A stretch of 64,000 nt of DNA from Muscardinus avellanarius (Eukaryota; Chordata; Mammalia; Rodentia; Gliridae): assembly GCA_963383645.1 (NCBI GenBank), contig OY726565.1:25542466-25606465 (forward strand), read 5' to 3'. The notes under the pieces were generated by a model. That model saw only the letters and a program-made list of their open reading frames with translations. It did no database searches and was not told the origin of the DNA. The position numbers were made by a program, and so were the translations under genes. The stretch's first letter is position 1. The number at the start of each line of letters is the position of its first letter. Of the stretch, positions 23,130 through 35,399 are shown piece by piece.

Positions 23130-24229
23130 ATATATATTTATCAAAAGACCTTTGAGAAATTGAAGTTCAACATCAAAGCTGCCTGAGAGAAAGATAATAC
23201 TAGAGGCCCAAGGAAATTAGGAGCAAAAGGAAAACTTTAGGTTGAAACTCAAAAACATGTATTTGCTGGCATTACTCTTCTTGCAGTTGTAGTCCACTAA
23301 TGGTATGGATGCTGTCATGGGGCAAGCTCAGCTGGCCTGCACCTTCGGAGTAGCAACTCCTGGGAATAGGTGTCCTTTCCTGCCTCTCTAAGTCATGTCT
23401 GCCTGGAGGCTGACAGGTGCAGAGCCTTACCCACTCACTCACTTTATTTCCTCTCTCCTACATCTTTGTCACTCTCTTCCAACCTGGCTGGGCCCAGGTG
23501 AATGACTGGAAGCCCCCTCCCACACACACACTCATACAAGAGCCAGTGCTGCCTCAGAGGGCGTAGATGTCTTAGCTTCTAGACAGTATTCTAAAGAGAC
23601 TCAAAAGGATTTTTTTCTCTTGAAACTCTTGACTCTGAGGCCCTGTATGTGATATTCTCTTATTTTATCTCTCTTGACACCATTCCAGCCAAACTGTCAT
23701 CTCTCAAAGAAAATTGTACCCGAAACCCAGAATTTCATTATTAAGCACTTAAGTTAATTGGTCCCAAGATCAATTCAATTCAATCCATTTGCTTTTCCAC
23801 TTAGAAGTCACCTTTCCCGTGGCTTCTGAATACCACTTAAAAAAAGGAAAAAAAAGACAAACTGCATTTTCACAAATCAGTGCTCTGGGGTCACAGTCCC
23901 CTTTTTAGAGAGCTTTCTATCTAAAAGCAAAGATTAATTTTCACTTGTTAACACAGTTACAGTTAAGGAGCACAGCTAAAGGCCGCACTTGAGTGATGCT
24001 GGTTTGCCTCCTTCTTAGCAGTGTCAGTGACAGCTCATGCTTAGCTCTGTTTCAGGCACCCCGCACAGTACAACCTCGGGAGCTTCTGCTCAGCAGGTCA
24101 CAAACAGTCAGCAGGGGCCCAGGGGAGTCTCAGGAGGTCCCCGTTTTCCCAGGGACAATGGGCAGCTCTTTGGAACTATACACCAGGAAGCAAAACTTGA
24201 GCTCTCTTCTTGAAGTTTTCAATGCCTCT

Positions 24230-24439
24230 GAAGCATCCCCAGTGACTCCACTGATGATCAACACTCATACCTTGAGCTCTTCTATGGACCACCATGCCCT
24301 CCTCCAGCATACAGATGCCCCTTCTAGACACAACCATGGAAGGAGGTTTCTTCCCACCAATCCCAAGACTGGATTCCAGTTGTATGATACCCAAACATAC
24401 ATCCACTCCAAAATTAGGTTAAATTCCTAATTTGATTGA
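24230..24439 (+). repeat. 210-base direct duplication, copy B
   Basis: Second copy, 1310 bases downstream of copy A. It sits in unassigned, non-repetitive-looking sequence and is part of a 145-codon open frame (23993-24430). I see no splice, start-site or family evidence that this frame is a gene. Copy B is probably the source and copy A the new copy, because copy A interrupts a known element. Confidence 0.95.
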
Positions 24440-25705
24440 CCAACAGGCCAATATCTTCTGACACACATGGCAAGAAGAGATGCCATCCATGTGTCTCACT
24501 TAGCATCTTCTGGCTTTATGAAGGCTTTTCAGCTACCTAAACAAATTAGGATCTTACCAGATCTGAGAAGTATAATTCTTGTTATGAAACCACCCTATTA
24601 TACTTGGAAATTTACATCAACATTCAGGAAAAACTTACCAAGCATGCAGGAATACATTCAAACATCTGGCTCTTTTCATTCTTAGCACAAATATGGAGGC
24701 CACCACACCTATACCTGGGAGAAAAGGAAGGTTAAGACTGTCCCTGGACAGCATTTCTACTTCCAGATTTCCAGTGTTCAGGAAATCATCTTACCTATAT
24801 TTTCTTCATTTTTCATACATCTATTTCATATACATACAAAATGAGTGTGAACATCTGTTATCCTGTTCTCTTGTTTCAAGATTATATCATCTTTTCTCTT
24901 GATAACTAAGATATTAATTTATATGTACAAATGTATATGTATATAGACACAGATCATCTGGTATCCACATCATTGGGATATATAGTTTTAAAAAAATATT
25001 TTCCATAATAACCTATTTCTTTCAATTTGCTGCTTCCTGATTGTTTGGGATACTGTTGTTCAGCTTGTAGAGTTTCCCTGCTATCCAGTAATCCTTGATT
25101 TTTTATTCATGCATTAAGACAGATTCTTAAAATTCAATTGAAAGTTATGAGTAAGTGTGGGGCCTCAGTGTAGGGTGGTTAGCTGGCCTTTCCAGGATCT
25201 TTATTTTCAGATTGGTAAGATTCTTCAGTGGGAACATATCAATTTCCTACCTGAATACCACCTCTGCAAAAAGAATGTTGAATGTTCATTTATTTCCCTT
25301 TTCGGTATGGAAGCCAGAGTCTCAGTGGAGTCTGGAGTTTCGAATGCAGAGATGGTCTATCTTCCCTTTTCGGATAATAAGCCATCAGTCTTGCTGAGGT
25401 CAAGAAGAAACAACTGCCCAGCTGTGTAGAAAAAGATTACCACTTCATAAAGGCTACTTCATAAGCACATTTCAACTAATTCTCCTTAGTTTTGTTATCC
25501 TCCTTCATCTCTGCTTTCAGGAGATGGCCAATTCCTGACCCTCTTGAGTATTCCATGGCTTAATTCAGGTTTCTTAGCTTTGGTAGAAAGGTTGGATCTG
25601 AATGTACTATGCTATCCATCACGCGGCCACCAGATTCTCAACTTTCAAACTCTTGCTGCTGTTGTTACCTTCCATATTTTCCCCATTCATATCTTGTGCC
25701 TTTTT

Positions 25706-25891
25706 TACCTTGGTACTGGGATTAGATCCAGAGGTATTCTACCGCCAAGCTATATCCCAGCCCTTTTTATTTTATTTTATTTTATTTAGAAACAAACTCT
25801 CGCAAGTTGCTGAGGCTGTCCTTGAACCTGCAACACTCCTGTCTTGGCCTCCAAAGTATTGGGATTACAAATGTGGACCACCACACCTGGA
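25706..25891 (-). mobile_element. B1-dID SINE, antisense
   Basis: Reverse strand: CCAGGTGTGGTGGTCCACAT, GGAGTGTTGCAGGTTCAAGG and GGGCTGGGATATAGCTTGGCGG. The linker is expanded to (TTTTA)n on the plus strand near 25765-25790. Confidence 0.85.
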
Positions 25892-27867
25892 TTATTTTAT
25901 GCCTTTAAAAGTATGTTACTGTTTTTATTCCAGTGGTATTCCGGAAGTAGAGAAGATACATTGGCTCAGTCCACCACTCTTATCATAATATTACAAAGTG
26001 ATATACTTACGAAGGTGGCTAAAGATTGTGCCCGAAATAAATGCAGTAGTAACTGCTGGGTTGTGATGAACCACACAGTAAGCATGAATCCACATGTTGC
26101 TGCTGAGTTAACCGTTGAAATTAAATTGAAAAAATTAAGATATCAGAGGAAATTATCCTTCTAATATTTTTCCCTTAGGAGAAAATTATATTTAATTTTT
26201 TGCATTTAAGAGACATATAAAAAAGCCCTGAAATAATGGAACCAAAAAATGACTTACAGAACATATCACTAAGTCCCATGAATAAAAGTTATTTAACCTT
26301 AAGGCTAAGAGGTAACAATATTACCAAGTATATAACTGATTTTCCAGTATTCTCAAATAATTATTAACTACTATGTTTACATAATGGCAACAAAAGAAAA
26401 TAAAGTTGAAGTTATGCTAGAAAAATAGGCAATTAAACATTTGTGTATTAAGAGAAAAGTTGAATTAATCTCTTTGAAATAGTTACAAATTATTATATCT
26501 ATTAAACAGAATGGTAGACATGAACCAGAAGACATCTGAATATCTTTCTTCTCTGAATAACTTAGTTTGTCATCCCATTAATGTCTGTCTTATATTAGTG
26601 AGCCCTTTTTCCAAGGAAGCTAAACCACTGGTCTCATTTGTTAGATTGACTGCTACGGTTTTTGCCTTGGCAGATGGAATCGTGTGTGTTTGGTTTATGC
26701 ACACTTCTATCTAAACTGCTTAATTTCCTGCCTCATTAGAAAGCACAACCAAAAACAGTTTAATTGACTAAAGAGCTCTGAAAACAGAGGAAAGGCAATT
26801 AAGATAACAGGACTTTGCAATTCATTTAGATGCTCAGAAACATATTATTTTAAATTATAGAACATTAGCATAGAGTTCAGAATAGGTAATTAGCCTTGTG
26901 TTAAATGACTATTTCTGAATGTATCTGAAAGCCAGATAATTTATAGCTAGTTTTAAAATAATTTTTTTGCTAAAAATATTAAAAACCACCCAAAGCAAAA
27001 TACCTGTAAATTAAAACATTAAAAAGAAATAATTACTACTATGAATATTTATGTTTAGACATTGGAGGAGTTCAAGGATATATGTTCCAAATAAAAGTAT
27101 ACTTAAATGTATAGCTTGAGTACAAAGCAATTATGCAGTTTCAAAACATGATCATTAAATTTCATATCATTATAAAATACTATTCTATAACTACATACTA
27201 ACTGCACACTTGATTCATCTATTAAGTTACTACAATAAAATATTTTAACATCAAGCAAACATTCCAGGTCGATAGTCCAATAGTAATAAAAAATTTTACC
27301 AGAAAAGAAGTGATTAATGTCACTCCTTGGAACCCGCACCTTCAGGTAGTCATTGAGTCCCCGTCACATTCAGTCTGACACCGAGATGTTCTGTGGATGT
27401 TAAGATGTTGCCATTCTGCTTGCCTTGTGACTTATAAATAAGAGTGCAGGGGTTTTGAGGATAGTACTGCTAATATTTGATATATACTGGGGTTTTCCCT
27501 TGATTCTGTATGAAAAAAAATTGACATTCTTATGCAGTTTAAGGGCCTCTTTTGTCAATGTATTTTTGAAAGCCCGTAGGAAAGCAAGTTTTACTCGGAA
27601 TAAATTTTATTCTTTACCAAAAACAATTTTTACATGAACTAAACCGAGTGAAAACACTGAAGAGTTGAAGCTACTTCTTGCAAGGTCTGATTTTACCTCT
27701 GTTTTATATAACCAGTAACTATAGTTTCTAGTGTGTTGCTATCATTTGGTTTTTATTTACAAATAGACACTAATTTCATCAGTAAGAAACTTTTCTGGAA
27801 GATCTGTCTGAACCACATCCAAGCTGAATTTTACATTTCAGATTTTTTACATACTTTAATGTATTCC

Positions 27868-28045
27868 TTTTTAATTATTTTTGTGGGTATTGAGGATTCA
27901 ATTCAGGGACATTCTACCTCTAAGCCACACCCCCAATTTTGAAACAGGATCTCATTAAGTTCCTTAGGCTAGCTTCACACTTGTGATCCTACTGTTTCCA
28001 CCTCCCAAGAATTGAGATTACAGGCCTGTACCACCATACCCAGCA
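27868..28045 (-). mobile_element. B1-dID SINE, antisense, diverged
   Basis: Plus-strand CAATTCAGGGACATTCTACCTCTAAGCC, GAAACAGGATCTCATTAAG and GGCCTGTACCACCATACCCAGC give the reverse of the ID and B1 halves. It is older than most copies. Confidence 0.8.
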
Positions 28046-28164
28046 TTCATACATTCTTGAAAATTTGTTTTATGTTTACAGATAAATAATTTAAATTACT
28101 AAAAGAATTTGCCTTTTGGAGAAATTTTATGAAAATAAATGATGTCATTAATATTTATTATGAA

Positions 28165-28372
28165 TGCCAGGTATGGTGGTACATCTCTGGAATCTCATCA
28201 CATGGGAGGCTGAGACAAGAGAATCACAGGTTTACAACCAGCCTTAGAAACTTATCAAGACTCAGCAAGGTTTCTTAGCGAAACTTTGTTTCAAAGCAAA
28301 AATAAAAAAGGGCTGGGTATGTAGCTCAGAGGTAGAATGCCTCCAGATTCAATAACCTATACCATATCAAAA
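28165..28372 (+). mobile_element. B1-dID SINE, diverged
   Basis: TGCCAGGTATGGTGGTACAT, GGGAGGCTGAGACAAGAGAATC and GGCTGGGTATGTAGCTCAGAGGTAG are present in order; the last part, after CCTCCAGATTCAATAACC, is decayed. Confidence 0.82.
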
Positions 28373-28882
28373 ATACATATATATCATTAATCATGACAAG
28401 TATATACCCTCTTACAGTCTTCTATTTTAAACCTAATTACCCATATACTAGATTTTTATAATGCCATATATAATATATAAGAAAAGTTTAAATAAAGAAC
28501 TCAATGGTAGATTATATTTATAACAGACCTTGAATTAGTCATTTTTCAAAATTACTTCCAAATAATAAAATATTGAATATGCTTTTGAGGTAAAATTTAA
28601 CTGAACAATGGTATATGTGAAATTAATAATCAAGAATTCATTAAAGATAAGTGTAATTCTGGAGTGACAATTCAAAAAAGTAATTACTATTCCTAATCTG
28701 TTAAATATTACCAGCCAATAATCTTTTTAGTATACAGACCTTCTAAAAACATGAATTTTTCTTATTTAATGATTCCAGAACAAGTGCATTTAATGTATAG
28801 GGTAAAAAAAAATCCCTAATGCAAGGTTCTGCTTACAAAGACTATTTAGTTAACTTAGTTAATGTATCTTATTTCAAAACTT

Positions 28883-29096
28883 TTTATTTTTGGTGGTGGT
28901 ACTGGGGGTGGAACCCAGAGACCTTCTACCTCCAGGCTATACTCCCAGACCTTTTTGTATATTTTATTTGGAAACAGGGTCTCACTACGTTGCTGAGAGC
29001 CTCACTAAGTAGCTGAGGCTGGCTTCAAACCCGTGCGATCCTCCTGTCTCAGCCTCCCAAGTGCGGGGATTACAAGCGTGTGCCACCACGCCCGGC
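28883..29096 (-). mobile_element. B1-dID SINE, antisense, with target-site duplication
   Basis: A complete, CpG-bearing element (plus-strand GTGTGCCACCACGCCCGGC at its right end). The 9-base TCAAAACTT flanks it at 28874-28882 and 29097-29105. It has the variant right half (reverse of GGTCTGGGAGTATAGCC), so it is probably young. Confidence 0.92.
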
Positions 29097-29899
29097 TCAA
29101 AACTTATTTTCAATTGAATTTTATTCACATTTACATTCCTGTGTTTCATTTGCCAGATCCTTAAAATCTCATTAGTATACCAACAATGGATGCTTTCATC
29201 TCAAGCCTTGTGACATTAATAACTGTCAGTAGTTGTATCCTACAATGCCAGCTGTAAAGAACCTTTCACAGCTCTTGCTGAGCCGATCTCCAGGACCTTT
29301 AATGCTTCCTTTCTTCCCTGGATACTTGTTTCAGGACCCAGATCAACAGTGTTAGACTCCAGGAAGTTTGGTGAATGGATAAAGAACAATGACAGTGACG
29401 TGTTCCCTGAGGGAATGTCATTGCTTATTTAGGAAGTGTTTAATTCATTAAAAAAAAAAAAAAAGTTGCCTCACTATGTCCTCATAACTGCTTTTCTTTA
29501 GTTTAAGTGTTTTTTCAGGGTCACAGAAATTCATTTCATGGCTTCTATTGTGTCTACAGTTGGAACTCAGAAAATGCTCGTCTGCACAAACGCAAAATTC
29601 TTTTCTTTGGCCAAATAGACATTCTTCTTGCTAAAACTCTGACTAAAAGAGGGACACACTAACCAGAAATACAACCTAAAATAAATGAATAATGAGGTAT
29701 ATAGTAAGATATCTTCTTTAAAAGGTAAATTAGTGGTTGACAAGGTATGATATTTGCCCACTCTGTAGCTTAAATAACGAAATCAGTGAATATAAACCTA
29801 ATGGCCAGCCTCTCAACAAACAAAGCTCTATTAATAACATTTCATTCAAGTTACATGCTATTTGAATTACCTATTGCTGTTTAAGAACATACCTACAAA

Positions 29900-30121
29900 G
29901 CCGGGCTTGATGGCACACACTTGTAATCCCAGCACTTGGGAGTCTGAGACAGGAGGATTCCACAGGTTCGAAGCCAGCCTCAGTTATTTAGTGAGACTCT
30001 AAGCAACTTAGTTAGACCCTGTTTCGAAATAAAGTATAAAATAGGTCTGGGAGTATAGCCTGGAGGTAGAAAAGCCCTTGGGTTCCACCCCCAGTACCAC
30101 ACACACACACACACAAAAAAA
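29900..30121 (+). mobile_element. B1-dID SINE with target-site duplication and (CA)n tail
   Basis: Full length from GCCGGGCTTGATGGCACACAC to CCCCAGTACCAC, with TCTGGGAGTATAGCCTGGAGG in the right half. AAGAACATACCT is repeated on both sides (29883-29894 and 30122-30133). The tail is (AC)n followed by A9. Confidence 0.92.
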
Positions 30122-30377
30122 AAGAACATACCTGCAAAATGTAGTGGCTTAGGACAATAAGTATTCATAAGCTCACATCTCCTATGGCCAGGGACTTGGA
30201 GGGTTGCCTGGTTCTTTGGTTCTTGCTCCACATCTATAAAGAAGATGTGGTTAGGCTTGTTCAGCTGCAACCACTTCAAGGCTTGACTGGGGATGGTGAT
30301 ATGCCTGCAGACTCAAGCAAGTGGCTGTCAGCAGTAGCATAAATTTGTCCCCATTTGGACCTCTCCTTAAGACTGCA

Positions 30378-30390
30378 TAGTAGTAGTAGC

Positions 30391-30428
<38 letters not shown>
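30378..30428. repeat. (TAG)n microsatellite at the LINE-1 tail
   Basis: About 16 TAG units with one AGC variant. It sits exactly where the poly(A) tail of the adjacent minus-strand LINE-1 should be, so it may descend from the tail. Confidence 0.9.
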
Positions 30429-31170
30429 GTTGTAATTATACATTATAATGAAGTTCTGAGTGATGGAAACAAACATGCACACAGCACTTGTGTGCGTCCC
30501 TCAGGTCCCACCCCGCTTCTTCCCTCTCTCCATACGTAATATCAAAATTGGTATTGATAACTTCATGTATGAACATAGCATTATTTGAATTTATTCTTTC
30601 AGCAAATATCTCCTTTCATCTCCCTACCTCCTTGCCCAAATCCCCTTCCATTATTGTACTTGTATCTCCTCTTATTTATCTAAGTCCTTGTTTCCCAGTC
30701 TCTCCTGGGATGGGTTAATCTCACTTAGCATAATATTCTCTAGTTTCATCCATTTTTCTGTAAGATGATGTAATCCCATTCTTTTATGGCTGAATAAGAT
30801 TCCAATGTGTGTATGAACCATAGTTTTGTAACCCATTTATCTACTGAGGGACACAGGCTGGTTTCATAGTTCAGCTATTGTGAATTGTGCTGAAAAACCC
30901 ATGGATATGCATGTGTCCTTTTAACAAATGTTCTGACTTCAGTTCCTTTGGGAAGATCCCCAAGAGTGGTAGAGCTGAGTCCAGTGGTAGTTCAGAGGAT
31001 TAATACCTACAATATACAAAGAACTTTAAAAACTTAACACTAAAAAACAAATAACCCAACCAAAAAGTAGAAATATAAATGACCAATAAATATGTGAAAA
31101 AAAAAGTTCAACATCATTAGCAATCAGGGACATGTAAATCAAAACTGCACTGAGATTCCATCTACCTCCC
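30428..31170. mobile_element. LINE-1 insertion with inverted 5' part
   Basis: 30428 to about 30985 is L1 3' region in minus orientation (TTGTAATTATACATTATAATG, later CATGGATATGCATGTGTCC and AGTTCCTTTGGGAAGATCCCCA). From about 31003 to 31165 the text is L1 ORF2 3' region in plus orientation (AATATACAAAGAACTTTAAAAAC, CAACATCATTAGCAATCAGGG). Upstream ORF2 text inverted next to its own 3' part points to twin priming. Confidence 0.8.
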
Positions 31171-31757
31171 TGGGACTTCTTGAATGGACCCCTACTCGCA
31201 GCTGGTTTCCTCCAGCATCTGAGAGGAAGCAACTAGGAAGCCATGGTGCCTTTTATGACCTATTCTCTCTGATTACACATTGTCAATTCTTTTTTTTTTT
31301 TTCTATTCATAAGAAATGAAAAGACCAGCCCCATTTCCAACTTGGGAAGGCAATGTCAATGAATTTGTGAATGTATTTTAAATCACTACACATAAATTCA
31401 CTACATCACTAGAAAATACCTTAAGGTCATAATTAAGATTACTTTGTAATGTGAACTTAAATTCTCACCACAAGAAAACCAGAAATAAGATTCCAAACCA
31501 GTGTTCTTTGACTATACTGCTACATCTCAGGAGTACTGAAAATTCAGAACTGCTGAGCAACACAGCTGTTCTGCCTTAAATCAAACAATTTTGTACAATT
31601 GATTTTGTTTCTCATCAAAAATATTAAGCAGTCAGACCAGTGGGTAAGTTAGATGTACTTAAATTGGAAATTGGATGTTAAGTTCTATGTAAATTTTTTA
31701 AATGAAATAAAAATATTTCCATTACATGATATATTATTTTTTCTTTCATAAATAAAG

Positions 31758-31886
31758 AGAGGATGGCAGTGTTTCTATCCCAGCTCAAGCTGCCAGCAGC
31801 AATGTTGGCTTCTCAAGCTCACGGGCGGCCTGGTCCACCAGGGAAGGATGGATTACCTGGGCCACCAGGAGACCCGGGACCCCAAG
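31758..31886 (+). CDS. COL19A1: COL19A1 exon, end of NC2 and start of COL1, 129 nt
   Basis: The exon enters and leaves in phase 1, between an AT-rich acceptor (CATAAATAAAG) and the donor GTAAGT. It encodes ERMAVFLSQLKLPAAMLASQ, finishing the NC2 segment, then turns to Gly-X-Y with GRPGPPGKDGLPGPPGDPGP. The hydrophobic spacing (V, L, L, M, L) suits a helical trimerisation segment, which is inference. The acceptor has its pyrimidine tract interrupted by an A-rich final stretch and looks weak. Confidence 0.93.
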
Positions 31887-32307
31887 GTAAGTCTTCAAGT
31901 ATATTTGTTTACCATTTTTAGCCCAAGGTATTTATAGCATACTAATCACATTTAAGGGAATATATATAATATATATTCATAATGTAAAATGAATATGGAA
32001 TGTCTTGTTAATATTTGATTTTCAAGAAGTAAATATTTATTAAAACTTCAAATTTAAAATTGACTAATAGGGTATATTCATTTGAGTCACCCCTCCATGC
32101 CACTCTGGCATGGGGCTGTATTTCTATTTTCTGTATTTCTATCTTTCTAATAAACTTCTTTAAATCTTCAGCAACTCTCCAAGCTATGTATATTTATCCT
32201 TAGCTCAGGACAAGAACCCATTTTTTTTTTCTGTTTTTGGTCATTTTGGGTTGTGTTGTGGTTTGAGGGAAATTGTGTCTGGGACCCCACAACTATATTC
32301 TCCCAAA

Positions 32308-32308
<1 letters not shown>

Positions 32309-32339
<31 letters not shown>

Positions 32340-32356
32340 TAAAAATAAAATAAAAT
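32309..32356. repeat. (AAAT)n simple repeat
   Basis: AAATAAATAAAT units then imperfect AAAAT units. It is a simple A-rich repeat, perhaps the tail of a decayed retroelement. Confidence 0.85.
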
Positions 32357-33530
32357 TGACTAATAATTACCTGCAACTCTAAATGCATTTTCATAATATT
32401 TAGTAAGATACTAACAGCAATAATGTATTTTTCTATATTATTATTTAGGAATTTTTAACCTAGGAATCCTATAGTTCTCTATGTTTCCTTTTAGCAGTAA
32501 GTTAGATAAGACTCATCATCTTAGACTCTTAAGGAAACTGAACAAAGTCATAGATGATTCTACAAGTGGTCTTTTAGGTCTAAGTCATAGTTTTGCAAAA
32601 TTTTAGAATATTTTTGTTTAGTAGAGCTTGTAGATCATACCTTTAGAATGTTAATGAATTCTCCCTAACTTCTAAAATCATTAAAGCCAAACTTTAATTA
32701 TGCTGGCATAGTTTCCAGATGTAGCCAGACAGTCCTGCCATACCCAGAAGACAGGGAGAGTTTGAACAGACCTCCTAGCAAAGAGGAAGAACCCCAGACT
32801 AGGTAGATGATTGATTCTCAGGTTCTGGATAAAGTCCTGAGTCATTCTTACCCTGATAGAGAAGAGAGTTTTCAGTGATGCATCCCTGGGTGACTCCAGA
32901 TTGAGTGTCTGGACTTGCCAGAAGAAGCCTCTGCAGGGACGGGAATACATGAGGGACATCTCCCCAAGGCAAGAGTCCTTGGCAGCTGTCAGAGTCTTAC
33001 TCAGGAGATTACCAACCTGAGGTGAGTAGGCAGTAGAACCCCAGCTTCTGGCTGGCTGCCACATTTGTTACTGTGGAAAGGCTGGTTCTGGTCAACCCAG
33101 GATGGGAGCCAGTTAGTTGAGAGTCAAGGATGTGGTAGAGAAAGAACATCTCTAAGTGAAGCTTGCCATTTAGAAGATGTAGTACTGTCTCATCCTGAAG
33201 GCAGTCTTGAAAGGCTGTTTGAGGAGTAGGGTCTGTACAGGCACTGGGTGAGTGCAGACTGCTGGGAGCCTTCTCATAAGTAGAGGTAAGTAGTCAAATG
33301 ATGCAATCTGACTCTAACTGCCTAGCCACAAGATGCTTTCCAGTGCTGTAGAGATCATTATTTCCTCGGGTTACTCTTGTAACTCACGTGCTGTTCCTGA
33401 CAGGCTAGATAGGGGAGCCACCCCAGGCCCTACTATTAATCATCAAACCCATGTAATGAGAGAACCATACTTCACCTGATCATTATGAAAGACAAGAGTC
33501 AGGTGAGGTTAGGTAGTCCTAGCCAGGCAT

Positions 33531-33745
33531 GGTGGCACAAGCCTGTAATCCCATTATTTGGAAGACTGAAACAGGAGATTTCACAGGTTGGAGGCCAGTC
33601 TCAGCAACTTAGTGAAACCCTGTTTCAAGATGGATGAATGAATGAATGAACGAATGAACGAATGAATGGATGGATGGGGATGTAGCTCCAAGGTAGAATG
33701 CCTCTGGATTCAATGCCCAATACCACCAAAACAAAAACAAAAAAA
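33531..33745 (+). mobile_element. B1-dID SINE with (TGAA)n-expanded linker
   Basis: AGCCAGGCATGGTGGCACAAG and CAACTTAGTGAAACCCTGTTTC lead into a (TGAA)n/(CGAA) run at 33632-33672 where the A-rich linker should be. The ID half follows (GGGGATGTAGCTCCAAGGTAG). Confidence 0.87.
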
Positions 33746-35399
33746 TCAGGGAATCTCATGTGAGATCTGGTCTAAGTGCTTGGCTTCAAAATTGCTTTCA
33801 TTTTCTTAAACACATGTTCTACCTTTCTCTTAGATCATAGGGAGGTTTGATAGATAGTTGGAAGAAAGCGTAGAATCAGTCGGGGTGGCTTTCTGTGTGT
33901 ACACCATTGTGCAGAGGGTGGTTATTATCTATCACCCGTTAGGTCTGTGCTAAATTCAGAGCACACAAGAACTGGAAGATTTTGAAAGTCCACCAAAGAC
34001 CTCAGTGCCTCAAACCAGACTTAATACTGATAGGAGGAAAACAGTGAACAGATCTTCAGATGGTGGTGTCCGAGAGGACAGGAATAATGGGAAACTGGGA
34101 TGATCAGGGGAAACGGCTTTGGAACTGGAGTCACCTGTTCCACATAAATACTCAGATCTGGCTGCCCTCCCAGGAAGTCAGGAATCTACCTGGAAGATTG
34201 CTCAGCCAGGAGCAATTCTAAATCAACAGCATTGGTACAGGTTTTGGAATTAAGACTTCCCTTCTCTTTTCCAAAGGATTTTTACGGGTCTTACCTACTA
34301 CTCTGCCTTGGCGACATCATAGACAACTTCTACTCTGGCTAAGACTTTTCAACACAATTCTTGAATTTGAAGGATTTCTCCATATGGTTTCCAGTTTTTA
34401 AGCCAATTTTTACTAAAATTGGAAAGACTTTTGTCCCATCATTGGGTTGCTGACAACAGACACCCTCTGACTATAATTAGTAGTTGTCAGCTCAACCTTT
34501 AGTCCCACCGTGTTACTTCTGACAACAAACATATCTTGACCAAAACTTATTAGCTGTCTCTGAAACCTTTTGGTTAAATTCGCTAGAAATGCAGCAGAAA
34601 AGTAAAACTTGCAAAAAAATAAGCTTTGCCTATTGTCATGCTGTGCTGATAATCCTATGTAAGTGCACAGAGAAATCTTACTTTAAAAAAAAAAAAAGCT
34701 GCTGCTGTTTGATTTTTGGTGCCTCTGCAGGTGGGTATAAGGAATTTGAAGAGCGCTCTTTGGTGAGTAGGTAGGTGTGCATTGCTCAGAAGATGAAGCA
34801 GTGCCTGTGACTTCAAAGCTCTTCTCTGATCAATTTAAAAATATTCTCAAAAAGAAAAAAATGCAGATGAAGCCACTATCTATCACAGTGACCATGCCAG
34901 CCTCACGTGCTCTTGGCTGGATTCGTTCCGCTCCTCCCAACACAGCACAGCTGAGCCTGGAGCGAGGCCGCAGCACAGAAAAGAGAAGGCTGTGTGGCTT
35001 CCGGGGGCCACGTGGTGTGTTCCACCCACTCGCGAATTCTGCTTGGACCCTGCTATTCTGAATTTTCTAAAAGAGACATGGTTTTTCTACTGTTAATAAG
35101 GAAATTTAAAATTAATTTAAAAATTTTGTAATTAATTTAAAATTAAGCGGTTTGGTTTGAAACATGCACTATAGAAGAAGTCTTTCCAGGTCTTCTTGTG
35201 TTTAGGAAAGGGGCCTTGTACAGTTTCCTGTGCTTATTCTGAGAAGCAGCTAACTTTCCTACTATAGGCGTATAAAGCAATGAGAAAAGTTGATGTTGAG
35301 TTCATTAGAAGTGAGAAATCCAGGTTCAAAAAGGGTGGTTCTGCTCCTATTCTCATTCTAATAATGAGAACCTCTAGATCCTGTTTTAGCAGTAGCAGG

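Larger units (their letters stand above)
16130..31757. other. COL19A1 intron, 15.6 kb, splitting NC2
   Basis: The largest intron in the window. It contains nested SINEs in a DNA-transposon relic (16.9-17.5 kb), a long old LINE-1 (about 17.8-22.9 kb), a 210-base direct duplication (22920 and 24230), several SINEs (25.7, 27.9, 28.2, 28.9 and 29.9 kb) and an inverted LINE-1 (30.4-31.2 kb). I recognise nothing in 23130-24229, 24440-25700, 25900-27860, 29110-29880 and 31175-31757, which are AT-rich without exon-like signals I trust. Confidence 0.6.

Noticed and set aside
23993..24430. 145-codon plus-strand open frame ending in the duplicated segment
   Set aside because: Its final third is simply the 210-base duplication, it has no recognisable domain, and no acceptor or donor joins it in phase to COL19A1 exons. 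Kept only as a note under the duplication.
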